Source: Flavobacteriales bacterium (lineage in GTDB: Bacteria > Bacteroidota > Bacteroidia > Flavobacteriales_F > PHOS-HE28). From it: a stretch of DNA of 64,000 bases. The notes below the pieces were generated by a model. That model saw nothing but the letters and a program-made list of their open reading frames with translations. It had not been told where the DNA came from and searched no databases. Numbering within the stretch: the stretch's first letter is position 1; every line of letters begins with the position of its first letter. The stretch lies in the NCBI GenBank assembly GCA_016703105.1, contig JADJCS010000002.1, positions 124,001 through 188,000 on the forward strand, written 5' to 3'. Shown here piece by piece: positions 53,558-64,000 of the stretch. Position numbers and translations under genes: made by a program.

Positions 53558-53575
53558 ATCATTGGGTCCAATGAT
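53558..53575. promoter_or_regulatory. Perfect 18-bp dyad ATCATTGG-GT-CCAATGAT
   Basis: The dyad has 8-bp arms and a 2-bp centre. It lies 41 bp before the preferred start of the kinase gene and about 105 bp before the divergent GEVED gene. It is a candidate operator, possibly for the neighbouring NarL-type regulator. Confidence 0.5.
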
Positions 53576-53615
53576 TCCCGCTGCTGCACTTATGGCTAAG
53601 TTTCCCGAAGAAGTC

Positions 53616-56745
<3,130 letters not shown>

Positions 56746-56748
<3 letters not shown>

Positions 56749-56753
56749 TTTTG
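56746..56753 (+). promoter_or_regulatory. -7-like box TAGTTTTG overlapping the kinase stop
   Basis: TAGTTTTG matches TAnnTTTG and lies 18 nt before the regulator start, so the response regulator could have its own promoter. Confidence 0.35.
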
Positions 56754-56771
56754 CCCCATCAGACCGCACCG

Positions 56772-57410
56772 ATGAGCATCCGCGTAGCCGTATTCGATGA
56801 TAACGCCAAGCGCCGCGAAGGGCTGCAGATGCTCATCGACAGCACGGACAACATGACCTGCGTGGGCGCCTGGCCCGATTGCCGCGAGGTGGTGCGACAT
56901 GTCATGGAGACCAAACCCGACGTGGTGCTCATGGACATCGACATGCCGCACGTGGACGGCATCGAGGGCGTTACGCTCATCCGCAAGCAGTTCAAGGACG
57001 TGAAGATCCTGATGCAGACCGTGCTGGAGGACAATGCGCGCATCTTTTCTTCGATCCTCGCCGGCGCGGACGGCTACCTGCTGAAGCAGACGCAACCGGG
57101 CAAGCTCATCGAAGGCATCGTGGAAGTGACCCAGGGCGGTGCGCCCATGACGCCGGTGATCGCCGCGAAGGTGCTGAAGCTCTTCGCGCAGCGTGGCTCC
57201 AACAGCAAGACCATCGACTTCCAACTCAGCGAACGCGAACTGGAGATCCTGAAGTTGCTGGCCGAGGGCTACAGCTACAAGATCATCGCCGCGCGATGCA
57301 ACATCAGCTACGCCACGGTGAACACGCATGTGAGCCACATCTACGAGAAGCTGCAGGTGAAGGGCGTGGCCAGTGCGGTGAACCTGGCGGTGCGGGAGGG
57401 GTTGATCTAG
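56772..57410 (+). CDS. NarL/FixJ-type response regulator
   Basis: 212 aa from ATG 56772 (MSIRVAVFDDNAKRREGLQM). The receiver has acidic D9/D10, the phosphoacceptor D55 (VVLMDIDMP) and the Lys of DGYLLKQTQPG. The LuxR-type HTH is at ~145-205 (LSERELEILKLLAEGYSYKI ... ATVNTHVSHIYEKL). It follows the kinase gene by 23 bp in the same orientation, so the pair is a cognate two-component system. The kinase has a large periplasmic propeller, a layout used in Bacteroidota to sense carbohydrates or surface ligands. Targets may include the neighbouring surface genes. Confidence 0.92.
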   Translation: MSIRVAVFDDNAKRREGLQMLIDSTDNMTCVGAWPDCREVVRHVMETKPDVVLMDIDMPHVDGIEGVTLIRKQFKDVKILMQTVLEDNARIFSSILAGADGYLLKQTQPGKLIEGIVEVTQGGAPMTPVIAAKVLKLFAQRGSNSKTIDFQLSERELEILKLLAEGYSYKIIAARCNISYATVNTHVSHIYEKLQVKGVASAVNLAVREGLI

Positions 57411-57682
57411 TTAAGCTCATCACCCCAACACCCACCACGCCGCCGTGAGCGCATGGCCCACCAGGCACAACGTCGTTCGTCATCCAGCGCGAGCCGGTGA
57501 TCTTGTGTGTTCCCGCATCGCGTAGTCTATCTCCATCATAGCACTTCATTTGGAGGAGTGCCTCCAGCTGTACGCGGCTGATCACAAGCTCGAATAACGA
57601 AGAACCCGTTGATGAGCCGGGATTCGTTGTTGAGTTCATCGTTCAGCAGCAGTGAATGGAGAACCACTTTGCACGGGTCTGA
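57411..57682. other. Intergenic gap, nothing clear
   Basis: 272 bp between convergent genes. A weak stem around 57600 (aacccg/cgggatt) is the only structure seen. No gene is supported. Confidence 0.3.
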
Positions 57683-59440
57683 TCACAACGGCCACTGCCG
57701 CTGCACCAGGAAGAAGACCACCACCAGCAGGATCGCGGTGAGCGGTCCGCCCACGCGCAGGAAGTCCGTGAAGCGGTAGCGGCCCGGCGTGTACACGAGC
57801 ACGCACGACGGTTCGAACGGGGTGATGAGCGAGATGGAGGCGGAGAGCATCACGGCCATGCCGAAGGTGACCGGCGATACATCCATGGCCGTCGCTGCGC
57901 TGATGGCGATGGGCAGCACCACAAGGGCCGCAGCGGCATTGCTCATGGGTTGGGTGAGCAGCACCGTGAGCACCATGAAACCGGCCAGGGTGCCTTGCAC
58001 GCCCATCGGCGCGCAGAGCTTCACCACCCAGGAACTGAGGAATTGGTCCGCACCGCTGTTCACCATGGCGGTGCCCATGGCCGTCATGCCACCGATCAGG
58101 ATGATCAATCGCCAGTCGATGGCGGTATAGGCACGCATGCTATCGGTAATGCGCAGCAGCACCGTGGCGAGCGCCGCGCAGAGGAAGGCGATGGCCAGGG
58201 GCACCAGTCCGGTGGTGCTCAGCATGATGGCCGTTAGAAAGAGGCCGATGGAGATGTAGCCCTTTCGAACGCGTTTCGGGTCGGTGGTGAACTTCTCCAG
58301 CGAGATCAGGTTGTGCTGGTCGTTGAGCTCATGCAGGGCTTCGGGTGGACCTTGCACCAGCAGTACATCGCCCACGCGCAAGCGCACCTTGCCGATGTGG
58401 CTGGACAAGCGCGATCCCGCGCGGTGTACAGCGGCCACGGCCAAGCCGTACCGGTCCAGGAACCGGGCTTGAGCGATGGTGCTGCCCACGAGGCGTGAGC
58501 TGGACGGGATCAGCACTTCGGTCAACAGCACGTCCTCGTTCTTACCGTTCCCGGCCATCAGTTCATCGGCCAGGATCTCGATGCCGGCCTTGTCCTTCAC
58601 CGCCAGCAGGGTGTCCACATCGCCTTGCACCAGCACCACGTCGCCCTCCTTGTAGCGCATGCCCCGGGTACCGAACAACTGGTGGTCGTTGCGCTTCACG
58701 GAAAGCACTTCGAAGCCGCTGGCCGTGAGTTCCGAGGCGCCCACGGGCTTGTCGATCAAGCTGCTGCCTTCCAGCACGCGGATCTCGCTGGTGTACAGTC
58801 GGCCCGCGTTGGCGACTCCGGCATCGGGCGCTTCGCGTACAGGCGTGAGCCACCGGCCCAAGGTCATCATGTACACCAGGGTAACGGCCACGAGCACCAG
58901 TCCGATCCCGAAGAAATCGAACATACCGATGGTGGCGATGCCGTGCTGCTCCAGGTAGGCCGATACCACGATGTTGGTGCTGGTGCCGATCACGGTGCAG
59001 GTGCCGCCCACGATGCTGGAGAAGGCCAAGGCCATGAGCAACTTGCTCGCGGGGAGCTTGGACTTTTTGGCCAACGCCAGTACCGGTGGTATCAGCAATG
59101 CGGTGAGCGTGGTGTTGTTCATGAACGCGCTCATGATCGCCGTGAACGGCAGTAGCCAGAGCATGAGGCCCATGATCTTGGCCGGCTTTGAACGGCTCAA
59201 CCGGTTCGCCACTTCATCCAACACCCCGGACGTTTCCACGGCATTGGTGATCACGTAGATGGAAGCGAGCATGACGATGAAGTCCGTGCCGAAGGCCGCG
59301 AAGGCTTCTCCGGTGGTGAGGATGCCGGTGAGCACGAGTACCACCAGCAGCAGGCCCGTTACCACATCCACACCGATGCGCTCGGTGCTGAAGAGGACGA
59401 TGGCGGCCACGAGCAGACCGAGGACCAGTGCGATCGCCAT
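57683..59440 (-). CDS. SLC13-family permease with two TrkA-C domains
   Basis: 585 aa from ATG 59440. Two membrane halves surround a pair of TrkA-C domains (~210-370: EIRVLEGSSLIDKPVGASEL; EVLIPSSSRLVGSTIAQARF; GDVLLVQGPPEALHELNDQH). The helical motifs FMNNTTLTALLIPPVLALAK (~105-125) and MSNAAAALVVLPIAISAATA (~500-520) carry the SNT-like signature of the DASS/SLC13 superfamily. These carriers move sulfate, phosphate or di- and tricarboxylates, and TrkA-C domains may bind a regulator. The stop of the DUF202 gene lies 5 bp upstream of its start, so the two are cotranscribed. Confidence 0.92.
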   Translation of the reverse strand: MAIALVLGLLVAAIVLFSTERIGVDVVTGLLLVVLVLTGILTTGEAFAAFGTDFIVMLASIYVITNAVETSGVLDEVANRLSRSKPAKIMGLMLWLLPFTAIMSAFMNNTTLTALLIPPVLALAKKSKLPASKLLMALAFSSIVGGTCTVIGTSTNIVVSAYLEQHGIATIGMFDFFGIGLVLVAVTLVYMMTLGRWLTPVREAPDAGVANAGRLYTSEIRVLEGSSLIDKPVGASELTASGFEVLSVKRNDHQLFGTRGMRYKEGDVVLVQGDVDTLLAVKDKAGIEILADELMAGNGKNEDVLLTEVLIPSSSRLVGSTIAQARFLDRYGLAVAAVHRAGSRLSSHIGKVRLRVGDVLLVQGPPEALHELNDQHNLISLEKFTTDPKRVRKGYISIGLFLTAIMLSTTGLVPLAIAFLCAALATVLLRITDSMRAYTAIDWRLIILIGGMTAMGTAMVNSGADQFLSSWVVKLCAPMGVQGTLAGFMVLTVLLTQPMSNAAAALVVLPIAISAATAMDVSPVTFGMAVMLSASISLITPFEPSCVLVYTPGRYRFTDFLRVGGPLTAILLVVVFFLVQRQWPL

Positions 59441-59445
59441 GGAGC

Positions 59446-59811
59446 TCAGCTCGGGGTTTCCACCTTGGGCAATGCGATACCGGCCCGGTAGAAATGGTCC
59501 AGTTGCCGCCGCAGCGTATGGTAGCGGTAGAGGCCGACCACGATGAAGATCCCGCAGAGCACCAAGGAGAACTTTCCCGCCCAGCGCAGATCGCCATACC
59601 CTTCCAGTTGCAGCAATGCGATGCCGCCGATCAACAGGTACAGCGCCGAACGGATGTAGCTGAGCAAGGTGCGTTCGTTAGCCAACCGCGTGCGTACCAG
59701 CGCCAGGTGATCGCGCAGGATCAGTTCATCGGTGTTCTTGAAATCGCGATCACCCAAGAGGAGACTTTGCAGCGCGGTGGAAGTGAAAAGGGTGGAACGT
59801 ATGGATGCCAT
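59446..59811 (-). CDS. DUF202 (YidH-like) small membrane protein
   Basis: 121 aa. The family hallmark LVRTRLANERTLLSYIRSAL is at residues ~38-57. Two further hydrophobic helices follow (LLIGGIALLQLEG; FSLVLCGIFIVVGLYRY), giving three transmembrane segments in all. DUF202 proteins occur across bacteria and fungi and have no firm function. The gene is immediately upstream of the SLC13 permease, suggesting a role in the same transport process. Confidence 0.88.
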   Translation of the reverse strand: MASIRSTLFTSTALQSLLLGDRDFKNTDELILRDHLALVRTRLANERTLLSYIRSALYLLIGGIALLQLEGYGDLRWAGKFSLVLCGIFIVVGLYRYHTLRRQLDHFYRAGIALPKVETPS

Positions 59812-60046
59812 AAGTCGGCCGCTGCCCGTGGGAAGTTCGGTTCGCGGGTCCCAAGGTACCTGCTTATCGTGCCTTCACGTCGAACACGCGGGCTGGTGAT
59901 CTCTGCGCTCCAAGGATCGGCGCATCCTGCATCGCGCGTTCAGCGCCATCCAGGAACTCGCGCAGGCTTCTCAGGTGCAGGTCCAAGGCCTTCTCCCCGC
60001 CTTCAACTCGCGCGGGACGTTCATGCCCGCGCTTATCAAGGCCACC
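59812..60046. other. Intergenic gap, nothing clear
   Basis: 235 bp between genes transcribed in the same direction. I found no promoter box, repeat or hairpin I would defend. Confidence 0.3.
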
Positions 60047-62674
60047 TCACTGCACATGCAGCACCGTATGCCAGCGTTCCGTTCCGCTGTGTACTTCCAA
60101 CACATAGGCGCCCGAAGCGCAGCCTGCCACGGAAAGCGCCGCCGCTCCAGGACCGTTGTGGGTTGATCGGGCGATGCTCCTCCCGCTCGGATCGAGCAGT
60201 TGAACGTGCATGGGCCCGAACACGTCCTTTGGCCGCGCAACGAACACCTGGTCGGTGGCCGGGTTCGGGAAGATCAGCAGGTCATCAGCATGTACCTCGG
60301 CGATCCCGGAGAGGTCGATCACCGTGAAGACGGCCGGCTCTGTGACCACGGGCAGGTTGTAGTCGAAGAAGATGTTGGCGCTGTTGTGTACTTGTTCGCC
60401 GGGCAGCAGGGTGGCCGACGGGCGGATGGAGAAGGTGACGAAACCATTGCTGCCGCTTTGATCGCTGGCGCTGTCCGGCAGGTTGATCGGATCGAAAGTG
60501 AACCGGAGCACACCGTCCACGAGAACCCAGGTGCAGACATGGCTGCTCGCAGTGACGGCTAGGCTATTGTGCACCAGATCGCTGCTCAATGCATCGGTGA
60601 TCACTACGCGTTCGGCCGGGTAGGTCCCGGTATTTTGGAAACGGATGGTATAGGTCAAGCGCTCGCCGGCCGCGACGTCCGCAGGGAGCATCGCCTCGGG
60701 CACCACGCGCTTGTCGTTGGGATCGTAGCTGCCCACCACAGAGTCCGTCAGGTTGAAGACGTTATCGAGCGGGGTGCCGTCGGTGGCGATCGGTTCGGCA
60801 GTGGCGGTATGGTCGATCGGCGTGCCCAGCGCCACGGCGCTATCGGTGTGCAGGGTGATGGCGAACACTGCGGATCCGCCCAGGGGCAGCGGCGCTACGG
60901 ACCAGGTGGCCGTGTTTCCGGTCAGCGTACCCGGTGCAGGTGTCGCGTTCACCCAGCTTTGATCCGCATCGAAAGTGAAGCTCACTGTTCCGCCATGGGG
61001 CACCGTTCCTACGTTCGTGCATTGTACCCATACCTCGTTCTCGAAGCCAGGCCGCGCGGGTGTGGTGGTGATCGTGGTCACCAGATCCTCCACGTTCGGC
61101 TGGAGCACCACGCCGAAATCATTGAGCGAGTCCACGTCGGTGAGGTTCAGCAGTGCCGCTGTGTGCGACGCGGGGACGATGGAGACCACGTAGGGATTCG
61201 TGGATGCAGCCGTCAGCGTGTGCACCACGGCATCGAGCGGTAAGTCGAAGTAGCCCGAGGCATCGCCGGCGGTCAGGCTGTTCTGCGGGGACTCCTGCAC
61301 CATCACGTAGGGGGCCGGAGGCTCTCCCGCATCGCGCTGACCGTTCGCGTTCAGGTCGTGGTAAATGTGTCCGGTGGCGAGCGGGTTCACCAGAGCGCAG
61401 GCGCTGTTCAAGGGTGTGCAGAGCGGCAGGTTCTGGTTCATGTCCCACCATGGCGTGTAGTTCGGTATGCACGAAATAGAGCCACCTTCCTGGTAAAGTA
61501 TCCGGAAGTAATTCGGCAGATGGGGAAGGCAGGTGAGGTTCGGGCAGTCGATCACGGCCACCGAATCGAGGTTCGGTGACAGCACTGTTGGCAGGGTAGA
61601 GATCGTGAGCATGGAATCCAGACCCAATTCAGACACCTGTGCGAAAAGCGTATCGGGAATGCTGGTCCAGAGCGGTAGTTCCTTAAGTTCCAGAAAATAG
61701 GGTGAAAGCACAGGTACCGGCAGGGGCAACAGAGGAAGTTCACGCAGGAAAAGCGCGGTCGTGGATGCTGGGAGGTCGAGCGGCTGGTTGAACAGGGGCA
61801 GATCTTCAAGCAGCAGGTAGCTGAAGTCGTTCGGCAGGCCGCCGATCATATCCGTGACCAGAGGCAGATCGAGGAGTTCGATGTTCCTCAGGTCGGGTGG
61901 TGCCGTGGTGGGCAGCCCTGTTAGTGAGGGAAGATGACGGCACCACAGGTATTGCAGGTCTGCCGGCAGGGCGACGGGTAATGTGGAGAATGTGGGCATA
62001 TCCTCGAGCGTGAGGTAGCGCACGCTGGAGGGCAGCGTGGGGAGGCTGGTCACTTGAGGGAGCGATCGCAGCCTTACCGACATCCATGCGCCGGACAATG
62101 CCGGCAGGCTGGTGAGGGTGGGGAGATCGTAGAGGTTGATCTGCGAATTGAAGCCACCGTTGGAGGCGAGCGGGGGTAGGGAACTGAGCAGCGGCAGGTT
62201 GCTGAGGTCCAGGAATTGGAATGGCTGTAGGAACGGAGGCAGGGTGGTAAGCGCAGGGCAATCGAAGATCTCCACCTGGTTGATCACAGCGGGAAGCACC
62301 GGGAGGGTAGTGCCGGGATAGTCGTGGAGGAACAGTGTTTCCATGCTGGCCGGGAACGCGGGCAGCACGGGGCTTCTCGCGCCGGCCGTGTAACTTACGC
62401 TGATCTCGTTGTCCTGTTCATATTGGATCCCGGTGAGGTCGCTGGGGTCCCACGTGATGTCGATGTCTGCCGCCAGAGGGTAGGGCGGCGTTTGCTGCAT
62501 CGTCCACGCCGTGTCCATGTACCCGTTCACATCCACGCAACCCGGTACCTGGCCGTTCAGCCAGGTGCGTGTGTTCACGTCAGGGATATAGATGGTCTGG
62601 GCGCTGCTCGTTAATGGCAAGAGGGCAAGCAGCCCGCCCAAGGACAGAAGGATCCGATAGTTGGCGGTGAACAT
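60047..62674 (-). CDS. Secreted leucine-rich-repeat protein, paralogue of the 4739-7387 gene
   Basis: 875 aa from ATG 62674 (MFTANYRILLSLGGLLALLP, signal peptide). About 15 LRR-like units of 20-24 residues follow (e.g. TSLPTLPSSVRYLTLEDMPT), with a different consensus from the paralogue: the C..N position is replaced by a strand ending L.LP. An SdrD-like unit (GHIYHDLNANGQRDAGE) and the DPNDKRVVPEAMLP...YTIRFQNTGTYP block are shared with the paralogue. The tail is type A (LLIFPNPATDQVFVARPKDV ... GAYVLEV ... RWHTVLHVQ). It is the last gene inside the segment bounded by the ettA 3'-end repeats. Confidence 0.9.
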   Translation of the reverse strand: MFTANYRILLSLGGLLALLPLTSSAQTIYIPDVNTRTWLNGQVPGCVDVNGYMDTAWTMQQTPPYPLAADIDITWDPSDLTGIQYEQDNEISVSYTAGARSPVLPAFPASMETLFLHDYPGTTLPVLPAVINQVEIFDCPALTTLPPFLQPFQFLDLSNLPLLSSLPPLASNGGFNSQINLYDLPTLTSLPALSGAWMSVRLRSLPQVTSLPTLPSSVRYLTLEDMPTFSTLPVALPADLQYLWCRHLPSLTGLPTTAPPDLRNIELLDLPLVTDMIGGLPNDFSYLLLEDLPLFNQPLDLPASTTALFLRELPLLPLPVPVLSPYFLELKELPLWTSIPDTLFAQVSELGLDSMLTISTLPTVLSPNLDSVAVIDCPNLTCLPHLPNYFRILYQEGGSISCIPNYTPWWDMNQNLPLCTPLNSACALVNPLATGHIYHDLNANGQRDAGEPPAPYVMVQESPQNSLTAGDASGYFDLPLDAVVHTLTAASTNPYVVSIVPASHTAALLNLTDVDSLNDFGVVLQPNVEDLVTTITTTPARPGFENEVWVQCTNVGTVPHGGTVSFTFDADQSWVNATPAPGTLTGNTATWSVAPLPLGGSAVFAITLHTDSAVALGTPIDHTATAEPIATDGTPLDNVFNLTDSVVGSYDPNDKRVVPEAMLPADVAAGERLTYTIRFQNTGTYPAERVVITDALSSDLVHNSLAVTASSHVCTWVLVDGVLRFTFDPINLPDSASDQSGSNGFVTFSIRPSATLLPGEQVHNSANIFFDYNLPVVTEPAVFTVIDLSGIAEVHADDLLIFPNPATDQVFVARPKDVFGPMHVQLLDPSGRSIARSTHNGPGAAALSVAGCASGAYVLEVHSGTERWHTVLHVQ

Positions 62675-62846
62675 CTTTCGTGGTGGTTCGGGTAGATCGG
62701 TGACTAGACGCACGGATGCGCGAAGAGCAGCCTCGTGCGCTTCCGCATGGTCCCCGCAACATTGGCCTGCGTTCAAGCCGATTGGGGATCATTTAGGCGC
62801 AGGTACCGCTCCCGTCCGCTTTTTGGAGTTGCCCTGCGACAGCGGC

Positions 62847-62888
62847 GACATCATCCCGCACCGGTTGAAGTACAAGAAGTTGGTGAGG
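62847..62888 (+). repeat. Orphan copy of the ettA 3' end (42 bp)
   Basis: The 42 bp read DIIPHRLKYKKLVR in frame and end in TGA at 62889-62891, in the same orientation as ettA 13 kb upstream. The similarity stops abruptly at 62847; the preceding sequence is unrelated to ettA. A strong terminator follows 30 bp downstream. Confidence 0.85.
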
Positions 62889-62920
62889 TGATTAGAAGAT
62901 CAGACGATCAGAAAATGAAG

Positions 62921-62945
62921 AGCCCGGAGATGAGCCGGGCTTTTT
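62921..62945 (+). terminator. Strong Rho-independent terminator after the orphan ettA end
   Basis: agcccgg (62921-62927) and ccgggct (62935-62941) form a 7-bp GC stem with a 7-nt loop followed by TTTTT. It is positioned as the terminator of a gene ending at 62891, which here is only the orphan ettA end. Confidence 0.85.
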
Positions 62946-62967
62946 CATGTGGCCGTTGTCAGTATGA

Positions 62968-64000
62968 CTACGGTCGAATGAGTTGGATATAGCCGGACTT
63001 GACCACCGGACTCTGGTCGGGATCGCTCGGGGTCAGCGTGTAGAAGTAAACGCCATCCGGAAGCTCATGGCCTTGTTCGTCCTTGCCGAACCATCGTGAA
63101 ATCCTCGGGTCCGCACGATAGACCTCGTTACCCCAACGGTTGAAAATGCTGGCCTGAACATACGGTGCATCCGGACCGAACCCCCAACTATCGTTCTCGT
63201 TGTCACCGTTGGGGGTGATCACGTTGGGGATCGTTGCGTCCGATGTACTGTTAGGGCAGATGAGCGCATCCACTACGGCCGTACCTATCACCAAGCAGCC
63301 CATGGGGTCGTACCCATGCACCGTATAAGTTCCTGGCTCTGCTACCACGGTTGAGGCCGAAGTATCGCCTGTACTCCAGATCCAATTCGAATAAGGTCCG
63401 CTGGCGGTGAGCACCAAGCTCGCACCTATACAGATAGTGGTATCCAAGCCGAGAGCGATCGTATCCGCTGCGGTGAGTTCCACGATCACCACAGCGGATG
63501 TGTCGAAACAGCCGAACGGATCAGCGACCACGAGTTGATAGAGACCCGCTTCATCCACCGTGATGCTGGTAGATAGGGTATCGTGCGGGCTCCAGATATA
63601 GACCGCTTGACCTGGAACACCGACAAGTTCGAAGGTCTGGCCCTCACAACCGATGAAAGGACCGGGGTCGACGATCTCTGCCATGGGATCCCCGCCGACG
63701 ATATACAGTGTGAGCGTTTGTGTGTCCCCACAACTGGTTACGCTACAACTGTAAATACCCGGTTCGTCGATCATTTGGAGCGTGTCACTTCCAGAAAGAG
63801 GTGCGTTCCAGACGATGGAACCCGGATCGCTCGTCTCTACTTCGACGGAGACGCTTTCGCCAGGGCAAAGCACATGGTCTGGCTCCACCAGCAAGTACGG
63901 TGAACTAAATGGGGCAAGGGTGACCGGACCGTTGGAAACCACGCATCCGTTCGGTTCGGTCATGGTCAGGTAGTAGTCGCCGAATTCGTGCACGTAAAGG
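62968..64000 (-). CDS. Gliding-motility-type surface protein with T9SS type B (CHU_C) domain (N-terminus beyond the right edge)
   Basis: The frame is open from the right edge to the stop at 62968 (~344 visible residues). Repeated PKD/Ig-like modules (C.G..V.L.V....G..Y.WS.GDT...; TYTVHGYDPMGC) lead to the CHU_C sorting domain: IPNVITPNGDNENDSWGFGP, SIFNRWGNEVYRADP, WFGKDEQGHELPDGVYFYTL and GYIQLIRP. Type B tails direct export by the T9SS with retention of the domain. Large proteins of this kind act in adhesion and gliding. It ends 23 bp past the terminator on the other strand. Confidence 0.92.
   Translation of the reverse strand, partial: LYVHEFGDYYLTMTEPNGCVVSNGPVTLAPFSSPYLLVEPDHVLCPGESVSVEVETSDPGSIVWNAPLSGSDTLQMIDEPGIYSCSVTSCGDTQTLTLYIVGGDPMAEIVDPGPFIGCEGQTFELVGVPGQAVYIWSPHDTLSTSITVDEAGLYQLVVADPFGCFDTSAVVIVELTAADTIALGLDTTICIGASLVLTASGPYSNWIWSTGDTSASTVVAEPGTYTVHGYDPMGCLVIGTAVVDALICPNSTSDATIPNVITPNGDNENDSWGFGPDAPYVQASIFNRWGNEVYRADPRISRWFGKDEQGHELPDGVYFYTLTPSDPDQSPVVKSGYIQLIRP

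Noticed and set aside
57590..57630. Terminator after the response regulator
   Set aside because: The stem is only about 4 bp and lacks a proper T-tract, so it is not supported.
62661..62891. 76-codon ORF containing the ettA end
   Set aside because: Only the last 14 codons resemble a protein. The rest overlaps the start of the LRR gene on the other strand.

Overview
The window is 64 kb of a GC-rich (roughly 58-60 % by eye) member of the Bacteroidota, most likely a Flavobacteriales lineage of the kind recovered from wastewater or freshwater metagenomes. The main evidence is about ten secreted proteins that end in type IX secretion system (T9SS) sorting domains. Most carry the type A PNP...G.Y form and one carries the type B (CHU_C) form. 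Other supporting features are delta-60, GEVED, FG-GAP-like and DUF11/DUF7619-like modules, TAnnTTTG-type promoter boxes close to start codons, few Shine-Dalgarno sequences, and an E1 alpha-beta fusion typical of the phylum. I recognised no rRNA, tRNA, CRISPR array or phage module.

Layout. 1-11.5 kb holds secreted cargo: delta-60 and FG-GAP-like propellers, a leucine-rich-repeat protein, a parallel beta-helix protein and a frameshifted surface protein. Between these lie an MBL-fold hydrolase, an HD-domain protein and two tiny membrane proteins. 11.5-22.3 kb has a GreA/B factor, a STAS-like protein, a PIG-L deacetylase, an OmpA-family protein, a CotH-kinase surface protein, a papain-like protease and a TPR-adenylate cyclase. 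22.3-24.1 kb is a repeat-rich junction with an IS3-family element whose orfB is badly broken. 24.1-26.5 kb is a compact four-gene operon (unknown 258-aa protein, PIN nuclease, DUF2442, secreted protein). It is followed by the 2-oxoacid dehydrogenase E1 fusion. 29-38 kb holds a K+ channel, a Lys-C-like protease and a delta-60 protein sharing an unusual C-terminal module, and a YHYH/arylsulfotransferase-like pair. 38-50 kb is housekeeping: DMT exporter, flavin reductase, DCC protein, esterase, ureohydrolase, cation/proton antiporter, PspC/PadR pair, GT39-like membrane protein and ettA. 50-64 kb has a GEVED-repeat surface protein, a propeller-type histidine kinase with a NarL-type regulator, an SLC13 permease, a DUF202 protein, a second LRR-like protein and the end of a CHU_C protein.

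The most interesting signal is not a gene. Three genes (the E1 fusion, ettA and the ompA-like gene) each have their terminal 27-57 bp, stop codon included, repeated further downstream in the same orientation. Intact genes lie between each gene and its orphan copy: about 2.45 kb (the PIN operon), about 13 kb, and about 0.6 kb. After two of the orphan ends, those of E1 and ettA, an apparent transcription terminator follows that the live gene lacks. This is the footprint expected if DNA repeatedly inserts at gene 3' ends and restores the coding end, as att-site islands do, yet no recombinase is visible in any of the three segments.

Several genes carry single-base frameshifts at otherwise clean positions, including a compensating pair in ettA. 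Residual long-read indel errors are therefore a serious possibility, and reading-frame claims at those sites should be treated with care.
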